Positions 52,418 through 61,732 of a stretch of DNA of 64,000 nucleotides are shown here, one piece after another (the stretch's first letter is position 1; every line of letters begins with the position of its first letter). Location: contig JAVBMC010000011.1 of the NCBI GenBank assembly GCA_031552845.1, positions 26,116 through 90,115 on the forward strand, read 5' to 3'. The stretch is from JAVBMC01 sp031552845. Its GTDB lineage: Bacteria; Verrucomicrobiota; Kiritimatiellia; RFP12; DVOR01. The translations under genes and the position numbers were made by a program. Below the pieces are notes generated by a model. The model searched no databases, was not told the DNA's origin, and worked only from the letters and a program-made list of their open reading frames with translations.

Positions 52418-53586
52418 TCCTGTAAAACCCTCTCATACACCTCAACTGTAGCTGCAGACGCTATCGACCAAGAAAACGCTTTCACACGCTTACGTCCTTT
52501 TTCAATCAACTCGCGACGTAAATCTGAAGACTCGGAAAGCAACTGAACACACTTCAATAATTCAACCTCATTTGTCGGATCAAAGTAGAGCGCTGCGTCT
52601 TGCGCTATTTCAGGAAAACAACTGGCGCGAGCTAAAATCACAGGACATCCCGAAACAAAAGCATCTAAAATTGGTATGCCAAATCCCTCGTATAAAGATG
52701 GATAAATGAAAGCACGCGCATGCTTATAAAGGCTAAAAAAATCGGATTCTTTGACAAAAATCTGAACAAACCGATTTTCTATGCCTAGCTGACGAAACAG
52801 CATCTTTTCGCCATCCGAAAATGCCATACCGGTGCAAATGACCTTAACAGTCAGATTCTTTAGCAAAAAAGGAACCAATGCTCGAACAAAAAAACTGAAA
52901 TTCTTGTAGGTCGCAGCACGCGCTCCTATAAAAAGTAAATAATCACCCAACGTGCAGCCAAAACCGGAGTCTCGAGACACAACAGAAGGTGCGTGATAAA
53001 CAACGTCAATGCGATCCTCAGCAATCCCCCAATATTCGCAAATATCGTGTTTTGTTTTTCGTGAAACCGCAATAATTCGATCGGCTGTTAATGCCAGTTC
53101 CTTACGTTTTTTCAAAATTTTGGGGTTCCATGCGAAACGTTCAGGCGTTAAATCGTGAATCGTAATAACAAGCGGTTTTTTAATACGGTTGTTTGCTAAC
53201 AACGGCAGCATATAGAGTCCAGTAAAATGCCAAAGATCAAAATCACCCTGGCAAATCAATCTACGCGAATAAAGCCAATTCAACGTTTCCGAGTCGTGGA
53301 ATAAGCCGCCACTGACGAGAAACAGCCAACGACATAGTAGCCGTTTTCCCTTGAACGAAATCCCTGCAAATGCAGAATGCCAAGAACCCTTAGAAGCGGG
53401 AACTCCAAGCCCCTGCAAGTAAACATTGCGTGTTTCCTTAACACCAACGAGCACCTCTATATCCGGCAACTTGCTGATGTAAGCAAACAACTCAGTAAAA
53501 TATCTGGAAACTCCACCAACCTCTTGCCCCTCTGTCGCTAGGCAATCATAAAAAATCCGCAACGCGTTACGTTTTTCTGAAACCAT
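52408..53586 (-). CDS. Glycosyltransferase, GT4 family
   Basis: GT-B enzyme of 392 residues, mannosyltransferase-like. VITIHDLTPERFAWNPKILKKR and IIAVSRKTKHDICEYWGI are typical of the N-terminal half; AFIYPSLYEGFGIPILDAFVSGCPVI carries the E-x7-E pair. Specificity unknown. Confidence 0.88.
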   Translation of the reverse strand: MVSEKRNALRIFYDCLATEGQEVGGVSRYFTELFAYISKLPDIEVLVGVKETRNVYLQGLGVPASKGSWHSAFAGISFKGKRLLCRWLFLVSGGLFHDSETLNWLYSRRLICQGDFDLWHFTGLYMLPLLANNRIKKPLVITIHDLTPERFAWNPKILKKRKELALTADRIIAVSRKTKHDICEYWGIAEDRIDVVYHAPSVVSRDSGFGCTLGDYLLFIGARAATYKNFSFFVRALVPFLLKNLTVKVICTGMAFSDGEKMLFRQLGIENRFVQIFVKESDFFSLYKHARAFIYPSLYEGFGIPILDAFVSGCPVILARASCFPEIAQDAALYFDPTNEVELLKCVQLLSESSDLRRELIEKGRKRVKAFSWSIASAATVEVYERVLQEWK

Positions 53587-53798
53587 TTTGTATCACTTCG
53601 CCAACATGTTTGTTTAAAATGACAGACCAATAGATCTAAGCTCATCCAAAGAAATGTTCACAACCTTCCAATCAATGGAGCATCCATTTTTCCTGTCACA
53701 GTCTCAGCAGAATCGGCAACTTGAGTGGCACAATTACGAAGACGGTTCTTTTAAAAATTGAAACATCCCATCCATCTACATAGAGACATAATTTTTCA
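53587..53798 (-). other. Non-coding gap with possible decayed coding fragment
   Basis: A 212-bp gap, unusually large for this tightly packed locus. On the minus strand short pieces in different frames look protein-like, for example one ending DWKVVNISLDELRSIGLSF then a stop, but none forms a gene. A remnant of a deleted locus gene is plausible and unproven. Confidence 0.3.
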
Positions 53799-54896
53799 TC
53801 ATGATAACCCATTTTTTAAAAAGGCAAACGAATCTTCTCGCCAATTCTCTAAACAAGCATCAACCTGCGTCCAATCAATTGAGGGCAACAGCCTAGGAGA
53901 AAAGTTAAAAACGTCAGTATCAACAATTCGATCCATTAACGACAAGCGAGTTAAAAATGAATACAATCGCTCATTCATACCCTGAGCAACTGCCGTTCCT
54001 TCTCCAAGGCAACAGACAAAAGGACGATGGAATAAAATTGAGAATACTACCCCATGAAACGAATTGGTAACCACAAATTGTGCATTTTTTATCGCATGCA
54101 ACCAGTCCCTAACTGTACGTTTGGCGTGTAGCCCAAAACAGTGCTGACTCTCAATCTGATCATAGACTTTCATCCCACCAAAAGCCGCAGACGAACGCTT
54201 GATCAAAATAGCTGTATGTGGACTTGGAGTTGATTTCAATATGTACGAAAATATATACGGTTCTGCCAAAGATGGAGGGGAAGCATCTTTGTTTAAATCG
54301 TCAAACACTTGTCGCCCCGCAAGCAAAGTAGGATCTAATAACCATTCGACAGTGACGCCCCCTATGGATTTCAATAAAGGAACCGCGCTGGCTTCACGAA
54401 CACTAACAGCCGCAAATGTGCGTAAGTACTCCCCAACCCGCTCTGTTGATGCATCTGGCCAAGAGGTCGCACATAGACTGACCGAATAGGCAATCCGCCG
54501 CATTGATGGCTTGCCAAATTGCAAAAAAACATCGGGCAGGTGACATACGCACCAAGCAGGATTCCACATTTGATCAGAACCCACAATACACGCATCTAAA
54601 TCCAAAACAGCCGTACGGAGACTTGCGGCATCTTCTATCTTAATTTCCGGCAGCCAAGGAAGGAAGGAGTCCCGGATTATTTCTAAATCGCGATTGGTCT
54701 GCACCTTAGCTCTAGCAGCAACAATTGAACGCGAATGACATACTCGATAAAAAGAATATTTATTCCGTTTCGAGAATGGAAATGGAATAAAACAGACTTG
54801 GTGTCCCATTTGTTCTAACACAATCCTTAGACCATAGGCTTGGAGCAGAGCACCATAGTTACTCCCCCCGTAAAATGTAACAATTCCAATCTTCAT
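53799..54896 (-). CDS. Polysaccharide pyruvyl transferase
   Basis: CsaB/WcaK-family ketal-pyruvate transferase of 365 residues. The start at 54896 (MKIGIVTFYGGSNYGALLQAY) fits the family opening; an ATG at 54920 is also in frame. Signatures: GSDQMWNP, RIAYSVSLCATSW, VSVREASAVPLLKSIG, VTNSFHGVVFSILF. Transfers pyruvate from PEP onto a sugar of the repeat unit. The preceding gene encodes its usual partner-type protein. Confidence 0.88.
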   Translation of the reverse strand: MKIGIVTFYGGSNYGALLQAYGLRIVLEQMGHQVCFIPFPFSKRNKYSFYRVCHSRSIVAARAKVQTNRDLEIIRDSFLPWLPEIKIEDAASLRTAVLDLDACIVGSDQMWNPAWCVCHLPDVFLQFGKPSMRRIAYSVSLCATSWPDASTERVGEYLRTFAAVSVREASAVPLLKSIGGVTVEWLLDPTLLAGRQVFDDLNKDASPPSLAEPYIFSYILKSTPSPHTAILIKRSSAAFGGMKVYDQIESQHCFGLHAKRTVRDWLHAIKNAQFVVTNSFHGVVFSILFHRPFVCCLGEGTAVAQGMNERLYSFLTRLSLMDRIVDTDVFNFSPRLLPSIDWTQVDACLENWREDSFAFLKNGLS

Positions 54897-54898
54897 TT

Positions 54899-56083
54899 TC
54901 AAAATACTTTCTTCACGCATCTTCTAAAAAAGCTTAAACCACGCTTCCAAAACGGACGATACATAGCCATCCTCAAAGCTTCTCGGAAAGAGCATCCACG
55001 TTCCAGTAAGACAAAAAACCGCCCTCGGCTTGGGTGGTGATTTACAGAGCACCAAACCGATGGATTGGTTTGACGGACAAAAGCATAGGAAGAATCTGCA
55101 TAATCCAAAGTCTCGGCAATTCTTTTAAAGTAATCCTGCCCAACGGCTGTATTGACGAGAACCGCTGAAAGACCTTTTCCATCGTTATATTGCGGATAAA
55201 TAGCTTGACTGCCCCAAGCATCAGCCAACGTAATATCCGACTGGCTTTTCAGATTCTTGCTAGAACAGGTGCCGCATGATAACCGAAGAAAGGCATCCCC
55301 AATGAATCCGCGTAAATAGCCCCCGCCTCCCTCCTGCACAGGCAATAAAACTTCTTTTGATTTAAAAAACTCCATGCGAAGCGAATAATTCATCCAGCCA
55401 AATGCTTTATCTCGAAAAGAGACGTGCTTGAGCTGATCGTTCTTCCTTCGCGCCTGCTCTGTGCAAAATGCTTGCCATGCTTTGGGTGAGGGAGCACCGT
55501 GGCAAATAAGATCAACTAACAAAAGTTTTGCACGTAAGGCTACTAGTTGAGTCTTCGAAAACTTCATCTGCAAATACGCATTGACTCCGGCAACTTGACA
55601 AGGTGTCCCTGAAAACAGCACTGTACGCCCCGTTGTCAGTTCTTTAGCAACCTGTTCGTGCACATCGCCTATATCCGACTGGACATACTTGCTACCCCGC
55701 AGATATTCCAGTTCTTTTTGGCATTCGGCAGATTTATGAACGACCGCCATCTCCGGATATTTCCACCCTGCTCCGAAAACAATGCCGCTCTGTGCCAGCA
55801 CCTCATTGGCAAGCATCGAAAACATGCCGCCTGATGAACTCTTTAAGCGAAGTTCCTCATCCCGCGTTTTAGCGACATAAACCGCCAATGGAGCTCGCTC
55901 CTGCGCAGGATGAAGCACCGGGCAGATTGTTTTGCACTTTCCACAGTGAACACACGTGACTGCGTCGACTACCGGCTGTAGAAAACCTTCTGTATCGGCG
56001 ACCATCGTGATTGCATCACACGGGCAAATCGCATAACAAGCTGAACACCCGCTACAAGTATTATGATCAGGAAGTTGCATCAA
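54899..56083 (-). CDS. Coenzyme F420 hydrogenase/dehydrogenase beta-subunit-like iron-sulfur protein
   Basis: Protein of 394 residues. Two 4Fe-4S ferredoxin motifs open it (CSGCSACYAICPCDAI and CVHCGKCKTICP), followed by the FrhB N- and C-terminal domains (SSGGMFSMLANEVL, LFSGTPCQVAGVNAYL, LVDLICHGAPSPKAW, DITLADAWG). This family is often paired with polysaccharide pyruvyl transferases in bacterial surface-polysaccharide loci; its reaction there is unknown and does not imply coenzyme F420. Confidence 0.87.
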   Translation of the reverse strand: MMQLPDHNTCSGCSACYAICPCDAITMVADTEGFLQPVVDAVTCVHCGKCKTICPVLHPAQERAPLAVYVAKTRDEELRLKSSSGGMFSMLANEVLAQSGIVFGAGWKYPEMAVVHKSAECQKELEYLRGSKYVQSDIGDVHEQVAKELTTGRTVLFSGTPCQVAGVNAYLQMKFSKTQLVALRAKLLLVDLICHGAPSPKAWQAFCTEQARRKNDQLKHVSFRDKAFGWMNYSLRMEFFKSKEVLLPVQEGGGGYLRGFIGDAFLRLSCGTCSSKNLKSQSDITLADAWGSQAIYPQYNDGKGLSAVLVNTAVGQDYFKRIAETLDYADSSYAFVRQTNPSVWCSVNHHPSRGRFFVLLERGCSFREALRMAMYRPFWKRGLSFFRRCVKKVF

Positions 56084-57637
56084 TTACTTGCCCAACACCT
56101 TGAATAGTTTGAATTTCTTGCATTGAGTCGCAAAAAACAGCCGTTCGTTTATATCCAAGACCAGATACCACCCCACCGATACCGTCACTGCAAGAGTCAA
56201 AGTGCTAACCGCTAAAACGCGTAACAGCGAGGGTGAGCATACAAGCTGAACCCCATGTCCACAACAAGCAGAAATCACGCTGGCGATACCAATCGGCACG
56301 AAAACTTTTTTGACCCAAATCTCCGGGGCAATCCCTAATTGGTGCTTTGCAAAATAAAGACGCCCCAACGAACAGCATAGCATCGTCACTATAAATGCAT
56401 ACCCGGCTGAAACAGGTGAACCTCCGAGATAGAAAAACAGCGCAACTAACGGCAATGTCATAATCAACGCCCCGCCTAGGAATGCCTGATACGCCGCGAC
56501 CCGGCCTTGTGCCGCAATCGCCATCATGTATCCGACGGTCATTTTATCAATTAACAGAACGAGAATCATCAGGACACATAATTGACTGGAATAGGCCGGT
56601 GGGGTTTTGAGCCACAACCGCAGTACCTCAGGCATTTCCAACATGAGCGGAATTGCAAACAATAAAACCAGAAACAGACTGAACTTGCAACTTTGAACCG
56701 CCAGACGGATGGTTCGTTCACGATTACCCGCGCCCTCGGTTGTAGCTAATGCCGGTTGCAGTGCTCCAATCAATGCCTGCGACAATGTAGCCGATTGGCC
56801 GGCTAAATTACCCGCTACGCTGTACGACGCATTTACAGTTGGCCCGAAATTCAAATTAATCAATATCGCTGTTCCCTGCCCTCTTAAAACAGCACCGGCT
56901 GCGCCAAACAATTGCCACCCAGCAAATGAAAAAATTTCCAGCATACACCGCCGTTCAATGACCAATCCATGCCAGAACCGACAGGCCCGAAATTTGTAAC
57001 AGGCTCGTATAACTTGCACGATGGGGATACCTGCATGAATCAGCATCATATATCCGGCATAAATAATCAACCGGTCACCGGACGCACCTAAAAGAAAATA
57101 GGCGCAAAGGCAGGTCATCAACGATGAGAATATTCCAAACAACGCTAGCTCACTGATATATTGGTGAGCCGTGTAGAGTGCCACAAACGGCTGGGTCGCC
57201 AAAGTAACAAACGATGTCACCAATGCAATGCGAAAAACCCAAACACAGGCGTCAATACGATCGGGAGGGATCGTCAGATAATTATGAATGCAATAGACCC
57301 CAATGGGATATCCGACGGCAATCAAGACTAACGGGAGGAACAGGTTGATGCAAAGTGCCGCTGAGAACCAGCGGCACAACTCAGAACCATCTGATTCTTC
57401 TTTTTTTGAGTCTGCGCCGATTGCAACGGCATAAAAACGGGCAATACTAGAATTTAATGCTCCACTGAAAAAACCGATGAACACAATTATCGCGCCAACA
57501 ACCCCATACAGCCCAAAATCACTAGCGCCCAATGCCTCCAATACCCATCGGCTACTAAAAAGCCCCAAGGCCATTCCTAACAAGGAACGGCAATAGGTAG
57601 TGCTTGTGTTAAGAGCTATGCGCTGTGCGGGCGTCAT
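56084..57637 (-). CDS. Polysaccharide flippase, Wzx-like (MOP superfamily)
   Basis: Integral membrane protein of 517 residues with about twelve to fourteen membrane segments. The opening (TTYCRSLLGMALGLFSSRWVLEALGASDFGLYGVVGAI) is a classic start of polysaccharide exporters, and IRLAVQSCKFSLFLVLLFAIPLML the second half. Flips the lipid-linked repeat unit to the periplasm for polymerisation by the Wzy-like protein. It abuts the iron-sulfur gene. Confidence 0.85.
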   Translation of the reverse strand: MTPAQRIALNTSTTYCRSLLGMALGLFSSRWVLEALGASDFGLYGVVGAIIVFIGFFSGALNSSIARFYAVAIGADSKKEESDGSELCRWFSAALCINLFLPLVLIAVGYPIGVYCIHNYLTIPPDRIDACVWVFRIALVTSFVTLATQPFVALYTAHQYISELALFGIFSSLMTCLCAYFLLGASGDRLIIYAGYMMLIHAGIPIVQVIRACYKFRACRFWHGLVIERRCMLEIFSFAGWQLFGAAGAVLRGQGTAILINLNFGPTVNASYSVAGNLAGQSATLSQALIGALQPALATTEGAGNRERTIRLAVQSCKFSLFLVLLFAIPLMLEMPEVLRLWLKTPPAYSSQLCVLMILVLLIDKMTVGYMMAIAAQGRVAAYQAFLGGALIMTLPLVALFFYLGGSPVSAGYAFIVTMLCCSLGRLYFAKHQLGIAPEIWVKKVFVPIGIASVISACCGHGVQLVCSPSLLRVLAVSTLTLAVTVSVGWYLVLDINERLFFATQCKKFKLFKVLGK

Positions 57638-57661
57638 ATTAACAAAGAGTCCGACATCAAA

Positions 57662-58966
57662 CTAAAACCGCCCGTCTACAGTAGTTTTCGGCAATGCGCA
57701 TTTGATGTCGAATAGGACGGTTTGTTCGGGGTTACGGTTTAAACTGAGATTAAAGAATTGCTTGTGTTTCACCGCTAAAACAACCGCCGGATATGTCGCG
57801 AACAAGTCGGCGTTTTGAATCTGATCATAGGGTGTCAGCGTCACGTCATACTCTTTGGCCACCTCCTCTGCCCCTGCCCAAGGATCAGCAATAACAACAT
57901 CGCATCCAAAACTCTTGAGTTCACGGATGACGTCAATGACGCGGCTGTTGCGGATGTCGGGGCAATCCTCCTTGAAGGTGATGCCGAGCACGAGCACCTT
58001 CGTGCCTTTAATGGGAATGCCTTTCTTAATCATCAGCTTAATCGTCTCTTGCGCAGCGAAGATACCCATGTTGTCGTTCACACGGCGGCCGGAGTTGATG
58101 ACGTCAGCATGATATCCAAGTGCGCGTGCTTTATGGGTGAGGTAGTAGGGGTCAACACCAATACAGTGTCCGCCGACCAAACCCGGACGGAATGGGAGGA
58201 AGTTCCACTTGGAGCCGGCAGCTTCAAGCGCTTCAAGCGTATCGATGCCCATACGGTTGAAAATCATGGACAGCTCATTGACAAATGCAATGTTCAAATC
58301 GCGCTGACAGTTTTCAATGATTTTGGAAGCTTCGGCAACTTTGATAGAGGAAGCCTTGTGGGTTCCCGCCTCCAACACGGTGTTGTAAAGAGCATCAACA
58401 AAATCAGCGATGGCCGGGGTCGAGCCCGATATTACTTTTTTAATCTTTGTGACAGTGTGTACTTTATCACCGGGGTTGATTCGCTCGGGGCTGTAACCGG
58501 CAAAAAAATCAACGTTGAACTTTAAACCGCTAACCCGCTCAATAACCGGCACACAGTCTTCCTCCGTGCACCCCGGGTAGGTGGTTGATTCGTAAATGAC
58601 GACCGCACCACGCTTGATGATTTTACCGATACCTTCACTCGCCTTGATCAGCGGTGTCAAGTCGGGCTGTTTGAAATCATCCACCGGCGTTGGCACAGTG
58701 ACGATAAAAACATCCGTCGCCTTTAGATCATCTAAGTTGGAGGTGAAGCTCAGTAGCTTCGCCGACTTCAGCTCTTCAGGCGTCTGTTCTAATGTATGAT
58801 CTTGTCCGCCAGACAGCTCTGCAACGCGCTGTTGGTTGATGTCAAAGCCAGTGACCGGAAAAAGGCGTCCATACGCAACCGCCAAGGGCAAACCCACATA
58901 GCCTAATCCAACAACCGTAATATTCAATTGGCGGCTATCCAGCCGCACGGATAAATCAGATACCAT
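57662..58966 (-). CDS. tviB: UDP-N-acetyl-hexosamine 6-dehydrogenase, TviB/VipA-like
   Basis: Nucleotide-sugar dehydrogenase of 434 residues, NAD-dependent. The N-terminal Rossmann motif is VVGLGYVGLPLAVAYG; the substrate region YESTTYPGCTEEDCVPVIE and the catalytic Cys268 in GGHCIGVDPYYL are present, with Lys in GITFKEDCPDIRNS. The sequence follows the TviB/VipA/WbpA group, which oxidises UDP-GlcNAc (or its epimers) to the uronic acid. Together with WecB it should provide an amino-sugar uronate. Confidence 0.9.
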   Translation of the reverse strand: MVSDLSVRLDSRQLNITVVGLGYVGLPLAVAYGRLFPVTGFDINQQRVAELSGGQDHTLEQTPEELKSAKLLSFTSNLDDLKATDVFIVTVPTPVDDFKQPDLTPLIKASEGIGKIIKRGAVVIYESTTYPGCTEEDCVPVIERVSGLKFNVDFFAGYSPERINPGDKVHTVTKIKKVISGSTPAIADFVDALYNTVLEAGTHKASSIKVAEASKIIENCQRDLNIAFVNELSMIFNRMGIDTLEALEAAGSKWNFLPFRPGLVGGHCIGVDPYYLTHKARALGYHADVINSGRRVNDNMGIFAAQETIKLMIKKGIPIKGTKVLVLGITFKEDCPDIRNSRVIDVIRELKSFGCDVVIADPWAGAEEVAKEYDVTLTPYDQIQNADLFATYPAVVLAVKHKQFFNLSLNRNPEQTVLFDIKCALPKTTVDGRF

Positions 58967-58983
58967 TTTTTTCTCTTATTAAC

Positions 58984-59589
58984 TCAACTTACAATCAACC
59001 GCTCACCAACCGGCAGATGCGGAACATCAGCCGGGATGGGCTGCACGATGGAACCAAAAGGCATTTGCGCAATTAAACTCCACATCGAAGGGATCGTGGC
59101 TAATTTGGCCGCAATGGGATCAATTAAAGGCGCGTAATGCTGTAGATTGGCACCAACATTCAACCCGGCTAATGCCACCCAGACAGCGTGCTGCAGCATG
59201 GCATTGGCGTGCTCGCCCCAGAGTTCAAAACGATCGGCATAAGCCGGCTGCGCCTCTTGCAAAGCTTTGATGGCGGCGGTGTCTTCGTAGTAGAGGATTG
59301 TTCCTGCTGCCGCGGCGAATCCGTCAACTTTGGGAGCAGTCTGCTTCGCAAACGCCTCAGGGTCTTTGACTAGGCCACGCAGGATTTCTTTCAGCCCGTC
59401 CCAGAGTGCTGTATGACGTTCATCTGTCAACAACACAACCCGTGCGCTTTGCACATTGAAAGGAGAGGGAGTCTCTGTAATTTGATGCTCCAACACCGCT
59501 TGCACCGCATCCAAACCAACCGGCAGGTCTTTACCCAACGCATACAGCGAACGGCGTTTTTCCATGGCTTCAAAAAAGTCCATCTTCAT
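58984..59589 (-). CDS. Nitroreductase-family protein (Frm2/Hbn1-like)
   Basis: Small FMN-dependent oxidoreductase of 201 residues. DFFEAMEKRRSLYALGKDL, SPFNVQSARVVLL and GANLQHYAPLIDP match the nitroreductase subgroup that includes yeast Frm2/Hbn1. AGGAGGT precedes the start. It sits at the head of the polysaccharide locus, but no link to polymer synthesis is evident. Confidence 0.83.
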   Translation of the reverse strand: MKMDFFEAMEKRRSLYALGKDLPVGLDAVQAVLEHQITETPSPFNVQSARVVLLTDERHTALWDGLKEILRGLVKDPEAFAKQTAPKVDGFAAAAGTILYYEDTAAIKALQEAQPAYADRFELWGEHANAMLQHAVWVALAGLNVGANLQHYAPLIDPIAAKLATIPSMWSLIAQMPFGSIVQPIPADVPHLPVGERLIVS

Positions 59590-59612
59590 AACTCTACCTC
59601 CTGTTGTTTGTT

Positions 59613-60395
59613 TTAAAAAATCCCGATCTGGATTGCCAGGTTTCCGAATACCTCATGCCAATAACGTTGGGCTTTGTCATACTCGCCCAAACTTGGCCAC
59701 ATCAACCCGTAGAAGCGCGTGCCTGTCGATGGCTGACGCACATCCGTCAAAAAATCACACGGTGCCCCAATCGCCACAACGCCCATACGCGTAGCCAATT
59801 GTATCGCCCGCGGAACATGCAAAGCTGAAGAAGCGATTATCAACGGTTTCGACGACTGCCCCTGCACCAACGCATCTCGCACTTCATCATCGGTATCCCG
59901 TGCCGTACTGATCAGCACAATCCGCTTGCGTGGGAAGTCCACCAACTGAGCATACTCATCCAAAAACTGCTGCTTCACGTCTACCGAAGCTTCACCAGCG
60001 ATTGACACCAACAAACGGCTTTCCGGCACCAGTTTCGCTACGCGTACGCCCTCCAACAAGCGCGCCATGAACGTCACATTATTCTGAAACATCACAGGCA
60101 AGTCCGATTGCACGGGCATCCCCTGCCCTAAAACCAGTATCGAAGCGCCTCTTAAGGATTCGCACACTTCAACCGTCGGATTAAACACCGGATAGCACCG
60201 CTCCAAACGATACAAGAATGAATCAAACAATCCGTAGCCGACAGCCAATCCAAACACTGCCGCCGTTAACATGATTCCTTTGCCGACACGTTTATATTTT
60301 GTTTGGCGGCAAAGCCAAAAACCTATCAATAATGAAGCAACAACCAGCGGCAATGGCATCAATAAACCGCCAATTATTTTCTTTAGAACGAACAT
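59613..60395 (-). CDS. elyC: ElyC/SanA-like DUF218 protein
   Basis: Inner-membrane protein of 260 residues. The start at 60395 (MFVLKKIIGGLLMPLPLVV) matches the ElyC opening; an upstream ATG at 60428 is less likely. Two N-terminal membrane segments are followed by the DUF218 periplasmic domain (ASILVLGQG, VRVAKLVPESRLLVSIAG, IVLISTARDTDDEV, ALHVPRAIQLATRMG, IGAPCDF). ElyC of Escherichia coli affects peptidoglycan and lipid-carrier economy. As the first gene of the locus it may help balance undecaprenyl-phosphate use; that is inference. Confidence 0.8.
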   Translation of the reverse strand: MFVLKKIIGGLLMPLPLVVASLLIGFWLCRQTKYKRVGKGIMLTAAVFGLAVGYGLFDSFLYRLERCYPVFNPTVEVCESLRGASILVLGQGMPVQSDLPVMFQNNVTFMARLLEGVRVAKLVPESRLLVSIAGEASVDVKQQFLDEYAQLVDFPRKRIVLISTARDTDDEVRDALVQGQSSKPLIIASSALHVPRAIQLATRMGVVAIGAPCDFLTDVRQPSTGTRFYGLMWPSLGEYDKAQRYWHEVFGNLAIQIGIF

Positions 60396-60468
60396 TTTTG
60401 AGATAAAGACAGACTTCGTCCCCGCCAATTATGCACAATCCGGGGAATACTCCGAGTCCGGTGTTGGA

Positions 60469-60497
60469 ATTATAGACCTTTGCAAATGAAACCACAA
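60469..60497 (-). promoter_or_regulatory. Sigma70-like promoter heading the polysaccharide locus
   Basis: On the minus strand TTGTGG (60497-60492), a 17-bp spacer and a perfect TATAAT (60474-60469), about 75 bp before the elyC-like start. It is the only strong promoter I see for the long minus-strand gene run. Confidence 0.6.
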
Positions 60498-60573
60498 GCT
60501 TAAAGAAGGGGTTTCTCTGTTAATGTACGGAGGCATGCGTGTTATCGGCTGTTATAACGGGCGCTGCAGTATT

Positions 60574-60723
60574 TTGAAACACGTGTTATAATTCCTTAGA
60601 ACGAATGTTATAAGACTTCAGAACGTTTATTCTAACTTTTTAGAACACAGTACAACAGCCCTTGATAACATTCGTTCAAATACCTTACAACAGCGATTAT
60701 AATCTCTTATAATGAACGTTCAG
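60574..60723. repeat. 22-bp phased palindrome array C (about seven units)
   Basis: Imperfect palindromes with centres near 60582.5, 60604.5, 60626.5, 60648.5, 60670.5, 60693.5 and 60714 keep a 22-bp period. The first is a perfect AACACGTGTT; the second, TTAGAACGAATGTTATAA, pairs at six of nine positions; the fifth is close to the reverse complement of the second. TTAGAAC or TCAGAAC recurs at precisely 22-bp steps. The core is AT-rich and unlike arrays A and B, but the layout is the same. Confidence 0.7.
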
Positions 60724-60784
60724 AGCCGATGAGCGATGAAATCGGCGAAGTCGGAGAAGTTGAGTGTAGTTGTCATAACAATAT

Positions 60785-60822
60785 AAAAAAAGCCGTGGGA
60801 CGCTCGAAAGCATCCCACGGCT
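60785..60822 (-). terminator. Rho-independent terminator of the HU-like gene
   Basis: On the minus strand AGCCGTGGGATGC pairs with GCGTCCCACGGCT, followed by a run of T (forward A's at 60785-60790). It follows the stop of the DUF4469 part. Confidence 0.85.
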
Positions 60823-60843
60823 CATGAATCGACTACCGTTGTT

Positions 60844-61564
60844 TTAGGCGATAATCAACTCCGTCTCGAAAACGGATGACCGCAACGCCTTGCAGCCGCG
60901 TTTGCGCACACACACTTCCAGCATATACGTAGCCCCGGGCGCCAAGTCAGTCGGCACGCTGAAGCTCAGGCGCGAGTGACTATTATCCAAGAACTTTGTC
61001 ATCTTGATGACATTGCCGCCCTGTCCGTTTGTCGGCAGCAAGAAGATGCCTTCATCCTCGGCCAAAGGGTTGAACTTCAAATCGCGTCCTCTGAGACCAA
61101 CCATCCCGCCGGGCGTCAACCGATTGTTTACCGTGCCACTGTCCACATCTTTGACCGACAAAAAAATCGGATTAACCGTCGCTGTCGGTACCTCCTCAAA
61201 CTGAACGTGATGTTCGAACGCCCTGATTAAAGCCGCGTCAAAACGCATCGTGATGTGCGCCTCCAGCGGATTGATCCATTCGCGGTCAGCACTCATCGTT
61301 CCACGCGCACGCGGTGTGATAATGCCAAGGCCGGCCGGGAACCGTCACCGATTCTCCACGGCTGCACAATGCCACCAGCGCCGCGCCAAGATTTGACAGT
61401 ACTGCCTCCACATCCGCCCGACGCACGGTGGTGCCCTGCCGGATGATTTCCTCGATAAGGACTTCCTGATCGACTCGCAGCGCTGTCGAGCCGCGCACGA
61501 TCATGATGCCCTTTTCACGATGTTCCTTCGTCAGATCGGGACGAAGCTGATATTTGATAGCCAT
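60844..61564 (-). pseudogene. HU-like DNA-binding/DUF4469 gene split by a 4-bp duplication
   Basis: Two overlapping minus-strand frames together make one familiar protein. From 61564, MAIKYQLRPDLTKEHREKG to SRGESVTVPG is an HU-like DNA-binding domain. A second frame ending at 60844 carries the Ig-like DUF4469 domain (NNRLTPGGMVGLRGRDLKF, SRLSFSVPTDLAPGATYMLEV). The break lies where the minus strand reads CCCGGCCGGCCTTGG near 61340. Removing one GGCC gives CCC GGC CTT GGC ATT and joins ...ESVTVPGLGIITPRARGTM... in frame, just as the family expects. As given, the first frame stops 13 codons after the VPG where the frame is lost. Pseudogene, phase variation or an assembly error are the alternatives. 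Confidence 0.85.
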
Positions 61565-61732
61565 AACTTGTATTCTTTCCGCCGCTTGAAGTTCAAGTTG
61601 GCAGACAGCGGCATCCGACAACCCGATGCTGCGGCGATTCCAAACAAAAACCTGTTGACGCACTCGCGTAAAAGGCGGATATCCCCGAAGCATCTGGGCT
61701 GTGCGCCGGCCAAACGGACAGTCCTAATATAT

